Shown: positions 1 through 13,000 of the stretch, one piece after another
How the letters are laid out: each line of letters starts with the position of its first letter
Position numbering within the stretch: the first letter of the stretch is position 1
Source: Diploscapter coronatus
Taxonomy: Eukaryota; Nematoda; Chromadorea; Rhabditida; Rhabditidae
Assembly: GCA_964036155.1 (NCBI GenBank)
Contig: OZ038423.1
Span: 74,663,249-74,727,248 of the forward strand
Length of the DNA: 64,000 bases
Reading direction: 5' to 3'
Program-made: the position numbers and the translations under genes
Notes under the pieces: model-generated
Databases searched by the model: none
Seen by the model: only the letters and a program-made list of their open reading frames with translations
Told to the model about the DNA's origin: nothing

Positions 1-293
1 ATACTGTAGGTAATTTTCAACTTTGCCTTTGTCTTAGGCCAGACCTAAATTAAAAGAGGAAGGAACTTTACAAAAGGCAAGTTTTAATAGCACTGTGATG
101 AGGAAGTAGCACACAAAATTAATAAATAAGCGAATCTTACAAAGTACGTTTCTCGAAAATTACTTGACTTGAAGCTTTTAGATCGATCAATCCTTTATCG
201 GCAATCACATGAAATAAATAAAAGTAAAGTAATACTTCACGCAATTTAGTTGGGGGAAAAACTTACACTTCTCTTTCTTCTTCAAAAGATGTC
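1..293. other. sequence downstream of the Dishevelled gene
   Basis: AT-rich stretch beyond the proposed Dishevelled stop (that gene runs on the minus strand). It probably holds its 3' UTR and polyadenylation region. I see no coding sequence or RNA gene in it. Confidence 0.5.
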
Positions 294-3200
294 TTACGAT
301 TTGTTGAGGATCCTCCTCTTGTCATCGTCTTCGAACTCAGTTTCGCAGGGAGAGGGGTAGGGCGGCGCGAATGCGTCTGTCGAGAGGGGAGTGTTCGGGG
401 GTTGATGGTGGCGGTTCGAGGACGTCATCGTGGACGCTGTCGCTGTCGAGGGAGGGATTCTGAAGAGCTACAGTAATCGTTTTCTCTCAAATGTTCTTAA
501 TCAACAATTGGGGGGTCAATCGAATTGACGAGATATTCTCAAACACGTTCAATTAGAAAGTGAAACATGTTCCAGGACTTGGCAAAGTACCGACCGAGAT
601 GTGGAAGGCATAGTGGAGGTGTGTTGCAGGGTGGAGGAGGGCAACGCTCCCGCGTTGATGCCTCGATTGTACGACGTGCTGCTGTCCACGCCGATCATCG
701 ACGCGTAGTCGTTCGTCTGAACATTGTTGAATTTCGACAAGAAAAGCACATTCCACATATGTTACAAATTTTTCACATTTAACTCCAAACAGATAATAAA
801 AATAATTTCAGCTAGTGGAAAAAGGTCAAACGAGTTGAAAAATTACTGTAATTTTCGAATCTTTACCATAGGACTCTCGCAATCCTTCCTCCTTCTCTGC
901 CAAGTTGTGTCGTAGCTGACCGGACTCAACATCGTCGTCTCCAGCTGATGCAGTAACCGATTTCGGACCGGAATCGCACTTTGTAATCCTAAATTTTCGT
1001 CATTTTTGCCAAAAAGGCGTTTTCTTTACCAGCCGGTGCAGGAGACCCAACGTAAGTGACTTCAGTAGTGATTTCGTTATGGAGTGTGCCACCGGTACCG
1101 TTCGAATTGTTAGTGTCGTTCAGTAAATGAACTACAGAATCTATAAATGTTCAACTTTTGAAAGTAAGCAACCTATCAAAACATTGCATATTCAAAATTA
1201 CAAATGTTTTAGAGCGTTTTGAAACCTACAAGAAAAAAATTATGAAAAATACCAAGCGACTTACCCCCGAAAACGTAATAGCACTTTTCAGTGAACGTCA
1301 ACTTGCTGACGACGTGCTTAATGAGTCCCTTGCTGAGGAGTCTCGAAGCATACTGTCTGGCTGCCTTCTTGTCTTTCAAGTCCACCACATTCTCCATTAG
1401 CCACTCGACCAAATCGCTTCCTGAAAAAGTAAGTAGTTTCAAAGAAAATCTAAAGTGAAATCATTCGAAAGTTGATCAATTCTATGCTAAAAGTAGTCGA
1501 GAGGAAAAACATTTTCAAAGTAGCGAGGAACACTTGCTTCAAATAAGTTTGGATAGGTTTCAGTAAATTTCCAAATAAAATGTCTCGAAGTTAGGACAAT
1601 TCGGTAATTGCAAACAATTTATCAAAAACCAAAATATTTTAGAGATCTCTTGAAACATCTCCTTTGGCGTAGATTGGATAAGTTTCAGACGATATTCAAA
1701 AGAAGTCAATTATGAATTGATCGATTCGGTAATTACAAACAATTTCTCGAAAATCATGACATTTCTAAATTTCTCGAAACATCACTGGGCTTGGATATAT
1801 TTGCAAAATGTACTTTTATAAGTTGTTTGAAAGTTAATATAATTTCGGGTTGAGAACTTCGACGAAATTACTCACCAATGAAAGAATTGGGGACGAGAAT
1901 CTTGAGCCATTTCCGATTCTTGACCTGCAGCGTGGAGCTCTTCTGAACCATTGCCCGAATGACGTACATCGGGTCGATGCTCGACGTCAACTGCACTTCT
2001 GCATTGTTCACGAATTGCAGTCTCTCTGAACACACAAAATACTATCTACAATTGGAATCCTTCGTGATCAAACCATTCATTTCATTTTCCCGTTTCCGCT
2101 CGTTCCGCTCCAGCACCGTCTTCGGAATTCCATTTCGTCGTTGATCGTAGAGGATTTTCTCCTGAATCAATAGCTTTTCTTGGCTGGAAATAATTTTCCC
2201 CGAAGAGTTTTTTTCCTCTTAAAACAATAAAGGTTTGTAACGAGAGTATTCGCAGAGAAAAATGAAATCCAGAATTTAAAAAATCAACCTCTTCATCTGT
2301 CTCCGCATCATAAGCTAGAGTTCCTTCAGCGAAAGTCTGCGACATATCCTCTTGCAGTCCGTCCTTGTTCATCATTTCTTGCTGTCGCTGAACCGCAGTT
2401 TGAACCCACAAATCGACGTCGAGTGGGAGGGTTTCTGAAGCCAACGTCGAGAGAGGGTCGTAGTCTGTGGATCTCGCGGTTTTCACGATGAACAGAGTCA
2501 CAGGCCTAAAATTAAACTTGTAAGTTTAGCAACCATAGTACTACTGCTTCAATGAAACGGATAAATGTAAGAAAAATCAGCGAAAACTTGAAGGGCGACA
2601 TTTTCGAATTCCCCATCATTTTACTCAAAAGTTGTTCTAATTGACGATGCCGTATGTGAAATGAAAAGAAAACAGAGCGCCAATACTTTCGAATATTTTT
2701 TACTTAGTGACTAGTTTGAAAACATGAGCAATAAATCCGCCAACCTTTTCAACCTCGCAGCTTCCTTCAATGCATCGATCGCTTGTTCATCAGACAATGT
2801 CTCGAAGGAAATCTTATTGACCTAAAATTAAGTCCTTGGCAAAAATAAGATCAGCTAAGAAATCCGAACCTTGATGATCTGATCGCCCACTTCGATGCGG
2901 CCGTCCTTAGCCACTGCACCAGCCGGGTTGATATCGCTCACGAAGATGTTGCCATCGTAGGTGACCACTGAGATGCCCAGGAAGTCGGTCGGTTTGACTG
3001 GCACGTTGACTTCCAGAATGCGGGGCAGGCGGAAGCTCACCATGCTAAAAATTTGAAGATATTTAGAAAAAATCCCAACTAAGAAAATACGTTTCAAAAG
3101 TGACTAAATTTTAGAGAGAAATGTAAAATATGTTTCGTTTATAATATCCTTAAGGAATTAGTAAAAATAGTGGAAATAAAAGTGTCCACTCACCTCGACT

Positions 3201-4565
3201 CGGTCGCAGAGCTGATCGTGCTGGGTACATAGGCTCTTCTGTACCTCTCCTTTCTCGGCCGTCGTTTCCTGATTCTCTCATCCTCATACCGATCGTACAC
3301 TCCTCGTCCATTATTGTGGCATGCCTCGTAGACTGGAGAGCAGCCCGAGAACCTGAAAATCAAGTTTATAAGAGGAATGGGGTTAAATATTTCAGTTCGC
3401 ACTTACTTCTCAACAACTAGGGTTTTTTTTGTCACATCTGTATAATAAAGAAAAGATATTGCAGCAGAGTATCGTTTCAAAATACTATTTTGCAAGAAGT
3501 GGTCAAATTTGTAGGTTTTCGAAGTTACAAAGAGTCCTAATTTTAACCATCTTCCCAATCAGTCAAAATTAAATATCTATTCACCTGGTCGAGTCGTCGT
3601 AGTGATAGGGGTCTTCTGAGTTCGACGTGTCCAAAACAGCCAAGTGTTCGCCAGCGCGTCGCGAGATCACAGTGCTCAAGCTGCTCGGTGGATGCGAGGC
3701 GGGGAACTGACCGATTCCTTCCAAATCGACGAGGCTGCGACGGCGACGGGGCTGAATATTTTGAGACGGTTAAAGAGATTACCGGAAATTAATAAATCAT
3801 TGAAAAAGTTATTGAGTTTTAAATTCCAAAGAGGAAGAAAGGACTGAAAGACCATTTTTCAACGACTCGAAGAAGAGAAAGATAAAGAGTTCGAGACAGG
3901 CCAAAATATACCGAGGAAGATTTGGTTATTCCATGGCAATTAAATTGGCTAATTATGATAATTACCCGATCATTCCCGTTGACTCCGTCCTTGTACTTCC
4001 TTGGCAAAGTGCCGGCTCTTGGAAGAGTCCCTTGGCCGGGAATCGAGAGAAGATACAACTCGTATCTTCCTGTTGCTGACTTCCGCAGTTTCGCCAAATC
4101 GTCGGTCAATTCGATTTTGACTTCGCTGAAAGTGGAAAATAGAAATAACTAGAAGAAAAACACAAACACAAGTAAAGCACCTGTTGATATCGGGATCGAC
4201 TTCCTTGCAGAAATACTTGAACCCCTTCCGATCGAAAACTCGCTTGAAGTCCCCGAGAGTGACGACGCCGTTCGGGGTTTGAATGGTCGAGAGAAAAGGG
4301 GTCGGGTCGTCGTCGATATAGTGGAAAACCTGGGAAAATTTGTTCAAAAATCAAAAGAAATATTAGCTTTAAAAATGTCAAGTAAGAGCTGCCTTTTTGA
4401 GATCTTAGAGAATGGTGAATGGAGAAATGGAGTTGATCACAAGGAAAAGCACGCGAAATAAATTAGAAAAAAAAACTAAAGAAAAGAGAAGAAAGCGGCA
4501 TATTTTCCAACCTTCGTTGTAACGATGTCGGGATGCACATTCTGATCTCCGACTGTTTCGCCCAT
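294..4565 (-). CDS. dsh: Dishevelled (DIX-PDZ-DEP) Wnt signalling adaptor
   Basis: Dishevelled relays Wnt signals from Frizzled receptors to the beta-catenin and planar-polarity branches in the cytoplasm. About a dozen exons read leftward from ATG 4563-4565. Exons 4512-4565 and 4181-4329 encode the DIX domain (KVFHYIDDDPTPFLSTI...VTLGDF, the family hallmark). A basic Arg/Ser linker follows at 3585-3750. The PDZ domain lies at about 2869-3044, with carboxylate loop FLGISVV and the GDQIIKV strand. The DEP domain is split over about 1876-2028 and 1234-1421 (SGSDLVEWLMENV, ARQYASRLLSKGLIKHVV). The low-complexity C-terminus is the least certain part. The last exon could end at 294-296 in one frame, or about 50 bases earlier in another, depending on which of two acceptors is used. 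Nematodes carry several paralogues (dsh-1, dsh-2, mig-5); I cannot say which this is. A TTGATTCAG about 28 bases before the ATG could be a trans-splice acceptor. Confidence 0.93.
1500..1800. repeat. two-unit imperfect tandem repeat in a dsh intron
   Basis: Two units of about 130 bp lie inside the intron between the two DEP exons. The segment starting TTCGGTAATTGCAAACAATT near 1600 recurs near 1730 with one changed base (TTCGGTAATTACAAACAATT). Both units also carry a similar (T)CTTGAAACATC / TCTCGAAACATC motif and a GTTTCAG-containing block. It looks like a local duplication and shows no coding potential. Confidence 0.6.
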
Positions 4566-4827
4566 CGTCTGCCCAAGTTAATCGCCCCTGAATCAACTTA
4601 ATTACCCGCTAATTAAAAGAGTTGCCTAATTAAAAAGCGGAAAACGCGCAAATCGACGAAATCGTTTATTGAAGCTGGGAAACCACTTTATTGTCCCGTT
4701 TTTAGCGCGTAAATTTTGGGGCTAATCGCGTTGTGTTTCTCGAACTCACTCCAGGCAATTATCGTCGTTTTTCTATTTAATTGGGGGCAACTATCGAGTT
4801 AATTGGGACAATTAAGATCAGACAACC
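4566..4827. promoter_or_regulatory. shared divergent promoter region of dsh and cct-1
   Basis: Only 262 bases separate the two start codons of oppositely transcribed genes, so both promoters and 5' UTRs must lie here. It contains repeated TTAATTG/CAATTAA motifs (for example near 4590-4635 and 4780-4815). I saw no clear TATA box. Confidence 0.6.
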
Positions 4828-7800
4828 ATGGCGATGGCAGGAGAAGGAATTCTGGCGCTGACCGGCAAGCGCACGTCCGGACAGAGCATCAGGACGCAAA
4901 ATGGTGAGTTTATGAAATTTATCGGTTTTTATAAATTTTATTAAAGTTACCAAATAGTGCCATTATTGGTAAATTCGATGCCAAATACCGCTTTTGGGTA
5001 CATTTTTATTTTTAGTGACGGCCGCCGTAGCGATTGCCAACATCGTGAAATCGTCCCTGGGTCCGGTCGGACTCGACAAAATGCTCGTCGACGATGTCGG
5101 GGTGAGAAACTGAAGATTTTAGTTGGTGATCAATGATCAATTTGAAAATTGGGGAATTATAACATTTTTCAATCTTCAACCAAATAGAAACTTTTGAAAC
5201 ATTTTTCCCGAGACCTTCTGTTCGACCTATCCACAGTCTACCCACACCCATTTGTCTAACTACCCACTTTTACTTCCCCTATCTCCCTCTCTTACTCTCT
5301 TAAAAATGTGGGTAGTCGGAACAAGAGGCCATTTCCTGATATTTTTCTTTCACAGAAAACAAAATTAAATTTTTGGATTAGCATAACATAGATGATTGCA
5401 GGATGTGATCGTGACGAACGACGGCGCGACGATTCTGAAGCAGCTGGAGGTCGAGCATCCGGCCGGAAAAGTGCTCGTCGAGTTGGCCCAGTTGCAGGAT
5501 GAAGAGGTAGATTTGGTTCATTGTGGGAAAAATCATCCTGATTTCTCTTACCAGCAGCTTCATATGAGTGAATCATTAGTACTCAAATCATACTTAAAGA
5601 CCGATTTTATGAAATCACTTGCAGGTCGGTGACGGCACGACATCTGTCGTTATCGTGGCTGCTGAGCTTCTGAAGGCGGCCGACGAGCTCGTCAAGAACA
5701 AACTGCATCCGACGACTGTCATCAATGGGTACAGACTGGCCTGCAAGGAGGCCGTCAAGTACATTCAGGTGTGTTTTTGGCAGAAAAAAGTATTGGATCG
5801 CTGTGCATATTTGGATCGTGCAAAGTGATAGGTTTTTTGGAGGGCATGAATAATTCCTGATAAATTGATACAATTTTGAGAAGTGAAAATATTGGGAAAA
5901 AGAAGAAAGCATAACGAACTTTCAGTGAATTCTTTTCTTTGGTAAAAGTGACAATTTTCAGGAGAATCTCTCGTTTTCCATCGACGACCTCGGCCGCCAG
6001 TCGATCATCAACGCAGCCAAAACTTCGATGAGCTCCAAAATCATCGGGGCCGACTCCGACTTCTTCGCTGCGATGTGCGTCGAGGCCGCTGAAGCCGTCA
6101 AGGTTACCGATTCTACTGGAAAGGTAAACAAGTTTTTTGTTTAAATGAATAAACCAAAGAATTTACAGGTGACATATCCGATCAACGCGGTGAACGTGTT
6201 GAAGGCGCACGGCAAGAGCGCTCGCGAGTCGATACTCGTCAAGGGCTACGCGCTAAACTGCACCATCGCTTGTCAGGGTACGATAATCGATAAAAATGAA
6301 TTTCTGGCAAAACTTTACATTACAAAAAGTGAACGCAAGAGGATAAAAGTATTATCTGTTATTAGAAAGAACACTTTTCAGTACTGTAGAAATTCATTCT
6401 TTTGAAAAACAATTGGAGATTCCTGTAATTTCAGCGATGCCACTTCGCGTGCAAAACGCGAAAATCGCGTGCCTGGATTTCTCGCTGCAAAAGACGAAAA
6501 TGCACTTGGGAATCTCGGTCGTCGTTGAAGATCCTGCGAAGTTGGAGGCCATTCGCAGAGAGTAAGCATTTTTTCAAAATTTTCTTTTATTCTAAAAATG
6601 AACTTTAAGAGAATTCGACATCACGAAGCGTCGCGTGGAGAAGATCCTGAAGGCGGGCGCGAACGTGGTCCTCACCACGGGAGGAATTGACGACCTCTGC
6701 CTCAAACAGTTCGTGGAGGCTGGCGCGATGGCTGTCAGACGGTGCAAGAAATCCGACCTGAAGAGAATCGCCAAGGCTACTGGAGGTTCGAGTTGTTTTG
6801 TTTTAATGAAATTTCAGTAAAATTTCAACTTTTACTATGACAACATTATTGCTTCCATCTAATGATCAGCGTATACATTTGAGAAGGAAATGTCTAAACT
6901 TTAGCGACTCTGACTTCCTCCCTGGCGAATTTGGAGGGCGAGGAGACATTCGATGCCTCGTTGCTGGGTCAGGCGGACGAGGTCGCGCAGGAGCGAATCA
7001 GTGACGACGAGCTCATTTTCATCAGGGGACCCAAGGCCAGAACTGCCAGCAGCATCATTTTGAGGTGCGTTTCATCAAAGAACTCATAAAATAGTATGCA
7101 TCAGCGAGTGAGGATCTGTTCTTCAACTTTTATCAACGAAAGCAAATAATTGTCTCCAGAGGCGCGAACGACACGATGCTGGACGAGATGGAGCGCTCGA
7201 TGCACGACGCCCTGTGCGTGGTGCGTCGCGTGCTCGAGAGCAAGAAGCTCGTGGCTGGCGGAGGTGCCGTCGAGGCTGCACTCAACGTATGGCTCGAGGC
7301 TTTCGCTACCACTCTGGTAAGCGATTTTCCCCGAATATAATATGAGACTTTTGACAATTTTATTTTGGCCCGTGAAAAATATCAGATTTAGGATTTTTAA
7401 ATGTTTAGTTCGGAAAATTCTTTGATAAAAGTGATATGTTATTGGAGACTGGAAGAAAGATTTGTTTACATTTCAAAAATAGAATGTCTCGTTTCAGAGC
7501 TCCCGCGAACAGTTGGCAGTGGCCGAATTCGCACAGGCCCTGCTGGTGATTCCGAAGACGCTCTCCGCGAACGCTGCTAAGGACTCGACAGATCTGGTCG
7601 CCAAGCTCAGGGCCTATCACACCAAGGCGCAGAACAACAAACAGCTGCAGCATCTCAAGTGGTTAGTGTTCTTGTTTAACTGCTATCTATCAACAAATTA
7701 TTCTACTACTACTTTTGAGAAGTTCTCGAATAATTTAAAGAAATCTTAAGACTTATTGAAAAATAATGCTTAAAATTTTCAATAAAATCATAACTTCTAA

Positions 7801-8306
7801 CGTACACGTCCATCAGATTACTTAACCGATTTTATGGAATTTTTGAAACATATTGAGGTATTCTTGAACTCGATGTACAAATTTTTCAGGGCCGGACTCG
7901 ATCTGCAGCAGGGTGAGATTCGCGACAACAAAGAGGCTGGCGTTCTCGAGCCCATCATTAGCAAGGTAATCAAAGACAATTAACTAAGCATGAGAATTGA
8001 AGTTAGAAAATAATTAGGGCAATTCTATTGAAAATAGGATGTTATGAGACGCCTGAGTTTCGTAGTTCAATAGTTTGTGAAAAGATGGGAGAGCAGGCAT
8101 AAATAGTTGTGGAACTGAATATTTATCATAGCAGTTGTTCAATTAGACTAATTAGTACTTAATTGGGTAACTAACTCAACTTAATTAAGGTGAAATCTCT
8201 GAAATTCGCGACCGAGGCAGCGATCACAATTCTGCGCATCGACGACCTCATCAAGCTCGACAAGGTCGACAAGCCGCGACGCGATGAGGACGAGTGCTGC
8301 GCGTAA
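4828..8306 (+). CDS. cct-1: T-complex protein 1 subunit alpha (CCT1 chaperonin)
   Basis: CCT alpha is one of eight subunits of the cytosolic TRiC/CCT chaperonin ring, which folds actin, tubulin and WD-repeat proteins with ATP. The ATG at 4828-4830 begins [20 protein letters not shown]. About a dozen exons follow to TAA 8304-8306. Visible group II chaperonin motifs are [20 protein letters not shown] with GLDKMLVDD, the ATP-binding NDGATIL and the GDGTTSVV loop near the N-terminus. Also present are apical-domain VLTTGGIDD and the C-terminal equatorial segment with [11 protein letters not shown]. The tail ends DEDECCA. The length of about 550 residues matches the family. CDDGT-type alpha-subunit context and overall sequence support the alpha subunit over other CCTs. 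No frame break is seen. Confidence 0.96.
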
Positions 8307-10027
8307 TCTCGGACAGTCCCATTGCAAAAGAGATGCGAAAAGTCAATAATTATTGACTTTTCATTGTTTTTCATTTATTTTTTAAAATTTTCTAAAAGCG
8401 CTTATCAAATTGATCCTCAAAATTTTAGAATTCAGCTTTGAAACTTTTGATGATTTTTGCAATTCATTTGTTTGCCGTTGATTTTGGATTGTTTTTCTTC
8501 TTTTTTCTTTGGAAAGTTGGAATCTCAAATTTCCGCCTTTTTGTTTGTTGTGTTGTTCTTCTTCTTGAAACCGAGATAAGGTTCAATAAAGTGTTTGATT
8601 TGAAGAATTTGGTCACTCTATTAAAAATATCCCAGTCTGTCTTCAATGGTTATGCTTTAATGCATGATAGTAGACTTTCTTTCCAAGGTCATCCTAAATC
8701 TATTCAAAACCGTTATCTTTGAGTAGAAGAGAAGAGTATGGGAAGGCGTGGTTTGATAACATTGGACCCCTCGAGCGCTCTCAGGATAAGATTAGATATG
8801 GGACCCTAATATATAAAGGCTAACATTTTTCTTATTTCATTAGATTCTCTAAAACTCGCTATACTTTACTTTCTAAAGAAATCCTTGGAAATTTGCCCGT
8901 CCCCTCAAAATGATCGACCGAAATTATGCTAATTTTTGGATCATTGCGAGTTGGTCGAGCAAATTTCTGCCCAAGTTTGCAAATTGCTGCTTCCAATTAT
9001 TTTCTAACTAATTTTGTATTGCTGTACTCTCAGATACGACTTTTCTTACCATTTGTCTTTCTTTTTAGCTACCAAATGGTACGATTTTAGCATGCTTACC
9101 AAATTTGTGGATAACTTGGCCTAAAATTTTAGCAAATTAGGAAATTTTGTTATTTTCGGTCCCTCAGTTGGTGTTGCATGGAATTTGAAATCATTCAAAG
9201 TCATTGCTCACGGTTTATCATCATTAGGACCTGACAAAACGAGCCATCTCACTACCACTACACTACGAGGTCATCATAGGAAGGTAAGATTTAGCCCTAA
9301 CTAAATCATGCAATTTTGATCAAACTTTTATAAACCTTTATTTCTAGCAAAACAAAACTTATCCGTGATTTTGAAGAATTATTGATAAGAAAAATGAGCG
9401 AGTAAGGAGTTGTTGAAGTTAAATTTCTTTGGCAAAAACAAAGTATTACTGTATCGTTTACGAAAGCCATTTGTTGAAATTTACCACTGCACGCTTGTTC
9501 ATGAAAAACGCATTATGTCTTGGGGAGAATTAATCAGGTCTTTGAAAATCTCTGATTAAAGGTATTTTTTCAAAAGGGATTTTCAAAAGACTTGATAAAG
9601 ACTAGGTCAAATTTTGTGGAAGTAAGCGAAATTCCTCAATTCTAAGAGCCATTTTTTGCAGAAAATTATCACTTTTTGAATGAAGTTATGCCGAGAATAA
9701 TACAGATAAGATCAATTACTATCATCAAATAAATGCATGTTCATCCTTGATTTTTCATGATTTTTTGCAAGCTCAAAATATTCTTGAAAAATTTACCGTC
9801 ATGAGTTTGCAAAAAATCGACGTGAAAAGTAATTATAGGTTATTTGATAAGAAGTCATAAAAAAGATTCTCTTTCTATAAAAAGCAGAGAAAAACTGAAT
9901 TATTTGAAGCATTTTACGCGTTTCATACAAGCGAAATCACACAGATATTGTCCCAGACCATTTTGTTCAAATTTCACCGACGTTTTGATCGGTCATGACA
10001 AAAGGAACTACACGCTAATTTGCTGGG
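8307..10027. other. intergenic region between convergent cct-1 and the TBC gene
   Basis: 1.7 kb of AT-rich sequence between the 3' ends of two convergent genes. It must hold both 3' UTRs. I see no exon-like reading frame, tRNA or clear repeat. A T-rich, then short CT-rich stretch (about 8435-8570) follows the cct-1 stop. Confidence 0.55.
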
Positions 10028-13000
10028 TCAAAGCTCGATCCGCGTCACGTTGTCTCTGTCGTGGATGATGCGGGCCGTTTCCGAACTGAAGCTCGATGGA
10101 GAGTCATCCTGGAAAAAGTGAAATTTTTCTTAGAAAATAGATTGAGTTTGAAATTGAGCACTTTCAAAAAGAAATCCAGACTTCTCAAAATCGACACACA
10201 GAAATTACAGTAAACCATATTGAAAAAGAGGAGCTGTCTTCACATTATCTCAAGCAGAAAAAAGAAAGGTAGACTACTTTTTCTGCCATAACGAGTTTGA
10301 GAAATCGGAGCAAAATCAAATAAATTGATCAAATGTTTCATAAGCACGCTTTCCTCCTTTCCATTTCAATATTTCTCAACAAAGTTAGTTTCCAAATGCA
10401 TACCTCGGAAGGACTAGCCCTGACAAGAGTGACCATTCTGCCTGTCTGCTCATCTCGGATCGAGAATCGCGAGGAGACCATCTGCTGTTGCTGCTGAGTT
10501 TTGGTGGAAGTCGGTGGGAGCGCGTTTCTGGATTTCGAATGTTTATAATGAGAAAGGCGATATTACTTGACCAAAATTCGTGAGATTTAAGACATTTTCT
10601 TATTTTATTGAAACCTACATTTTTATTTCACAGAATGAAATGAAAATTTTTTAGGGAGAGATAAAATATATTCGAAAAAATGTTTGTTCGAAATTCAAGT
10701 CTCTAAGCCATTCTTTTTAACCAAATTTTGAAACTTGTTTGATAAAGAGACTCACGGTGAATAGGCATAGGAAAAAGTGGAGACGTCGAGGGAAGTGGAC
10801 ATTGGATTGGCGTGATGACTGACTTGGGAGGGCAGACCAGAGATGCTGCCGTAGGCACTCGTCGTTTGCGAGCTGTGCATTCGCGACGGAGATTCATTGC
10901 GGTTGAGGTTCGGTCTATAAAGTAGTGGTCAAAATTGTTTTAAAAATTCGATTTTTAGTTTCGAAAAAACGATAAATACTGCAAATCACCCAATTTCTAA
11001 CGCCTTCAACTAAAACAATGTTGTGGAACGCAGGTAAAAGTGGAACTTTTAAAAAAAATTAGCGTGTTCTTCAAAAATCCTAACCTCGATCCACCCGACT
11101 TCAATTTGGCCGACTCCTTGCGCCTAGTTGGGTAGGGAGATGGATAGGCAGCTGAAAATCGCACATTTCTCTTCTGACTTATGAAAATGCTCTCACAATT
11201 AGGTCGACTCTTGCTCTTTCTGGACTGGATTTCGCTGATCTCGTCCTTGATTGTGGCGAGAGGCCGAGAGAGGATAGAGCCCAATGCCTTGGTTGGCAGT
11301 TCGGGCAGATCATCTGGGGACGGAGGGGGAGGCTTGTGAAGGCGATCGCTCTGGAGAATAATATTTGCAAAAACACAAAGTTGAAGAAAAAAGTTTCGAT
11401 GTAAGTTTCACAAAACTAATATAAGAGTCGTATGAAGCAGTAAATAATTAAGCGGCAATAATTAAATCCATTTAAAAGAAAAATTCAAGTGGGTTTCGCG
11501 TAATATTTCATACAAAACTTGCAAGGGAATACAATAATGATTCCAAATCATCAGTTTGATACTCTTTTGTCCCTCAAAGACTCGCAGAGGGAGAAAGAGG
11601 TATCCGCGAGATTAACCACTGTACTCTGCATTTCTGCATCGTGTATTCGATATTGCTGCGCCCCGCCTCCTCAGCGTCTTTTTCAAAGACAATGAAGAGT
11701 AAATTATACAACAAAATTTACCCTCATTTTGGACAGAGTCTCTCGCAAACTGTGCATGGTCTGATCGTCCGTGTACCGGAAATTGTTGGGCAGCGTGGTC
11801 TGGACGAACTCCATGAAATTCTCGATGCCCAGCGTTTTTATTGTCCCTGAAAACCTTTTTCTCAAAACAAAACTTAAGCTGAAAACAGACGTTCATGCAT
11901 TTTCATGATGTTGAGAGCCATCGCGATCAGAATCGAGTCACCCTCAAGCAGGAAAACGTCCCATAACCTGAGCTTAGAGATAATTACTTTTTAGGAGGAT
12001 AAAAGATTACCGTAATGCCAAAGAAAAAGGCACACGATCGAGGAAACAGCCGAACCACCATTTTGTCAGGTAAATGTAGGGAATGTCGTGCTTGTCCTGA
12101 AATTTTAGATGTGCTTCAAGCTATTTAGAACTCGAAGATCCACTTTGAGTAGATAATATTTGACCAATTTTTTCAAAATATAAATTGAAAATCAAAATTT
12201 AATTTTTATGTACTGTCATCTACTAGTTTTTAGGTATTAAATAAGAGCTAAATACGACTTTCTAAACTTACCAAATGCTTGTAAACGCCCTTTTTGTACT
12301 TCTTCAGCACCTTCTTAAAGTGGGTTTCGAATCGAGTCAACTTGGGGAATCCAGGGACAAAGAACCCTGAAATTGTATGTCTCATAATTCTTTGAGTACA
12401 TAGAAGTTACAGAATAGTAGCCGAACCAATTTGATAAAAACCCAAAAACCAGAATAATCGTCTTCGGGTTATCTTGAAGTATACAGTACTTTTCTGTACT
12501 GTCCTTTATTACTGATAGTACTTGAAAAGAGTGCACTTATACTTACCATGCATGGAATGCCTCGGACTGATCATCAGAGCGTGCATGCACCAGAACGATT
12601 CTTCTTCGTCCAAGTACATCAGCAGTAGGGCAGCGATTTGACTCATTCCTAAATTTTTCGATGCATTTTTTGTTGTAAAATGATAGAATTTACCCTGACA
12701 ATATCCCACTTCCGTATTGTACATCGAATACGCGGCTAGCACGTTGAGTAATGATTTTTGTCTGCAAGTGAAAAAGCAAACTATGCCGAAAAATGAGGAT
12801 TACTTACTTGATGTCATATCTCTTTCTGAAAGCGAGATGATCTCTGTAAGTCCGGTTGATATCCAAATCGATTTGTTTGATGTCTTTGCTGACGAGTCGG
12901 GCACGAAGGAGAAGTTGATGATAGACATCCTGAAAGATTGAAAAGTGCATTTTTTAAATGTAAGATAAAATTGTATGCTTCAAATTATGATATAAAAAGT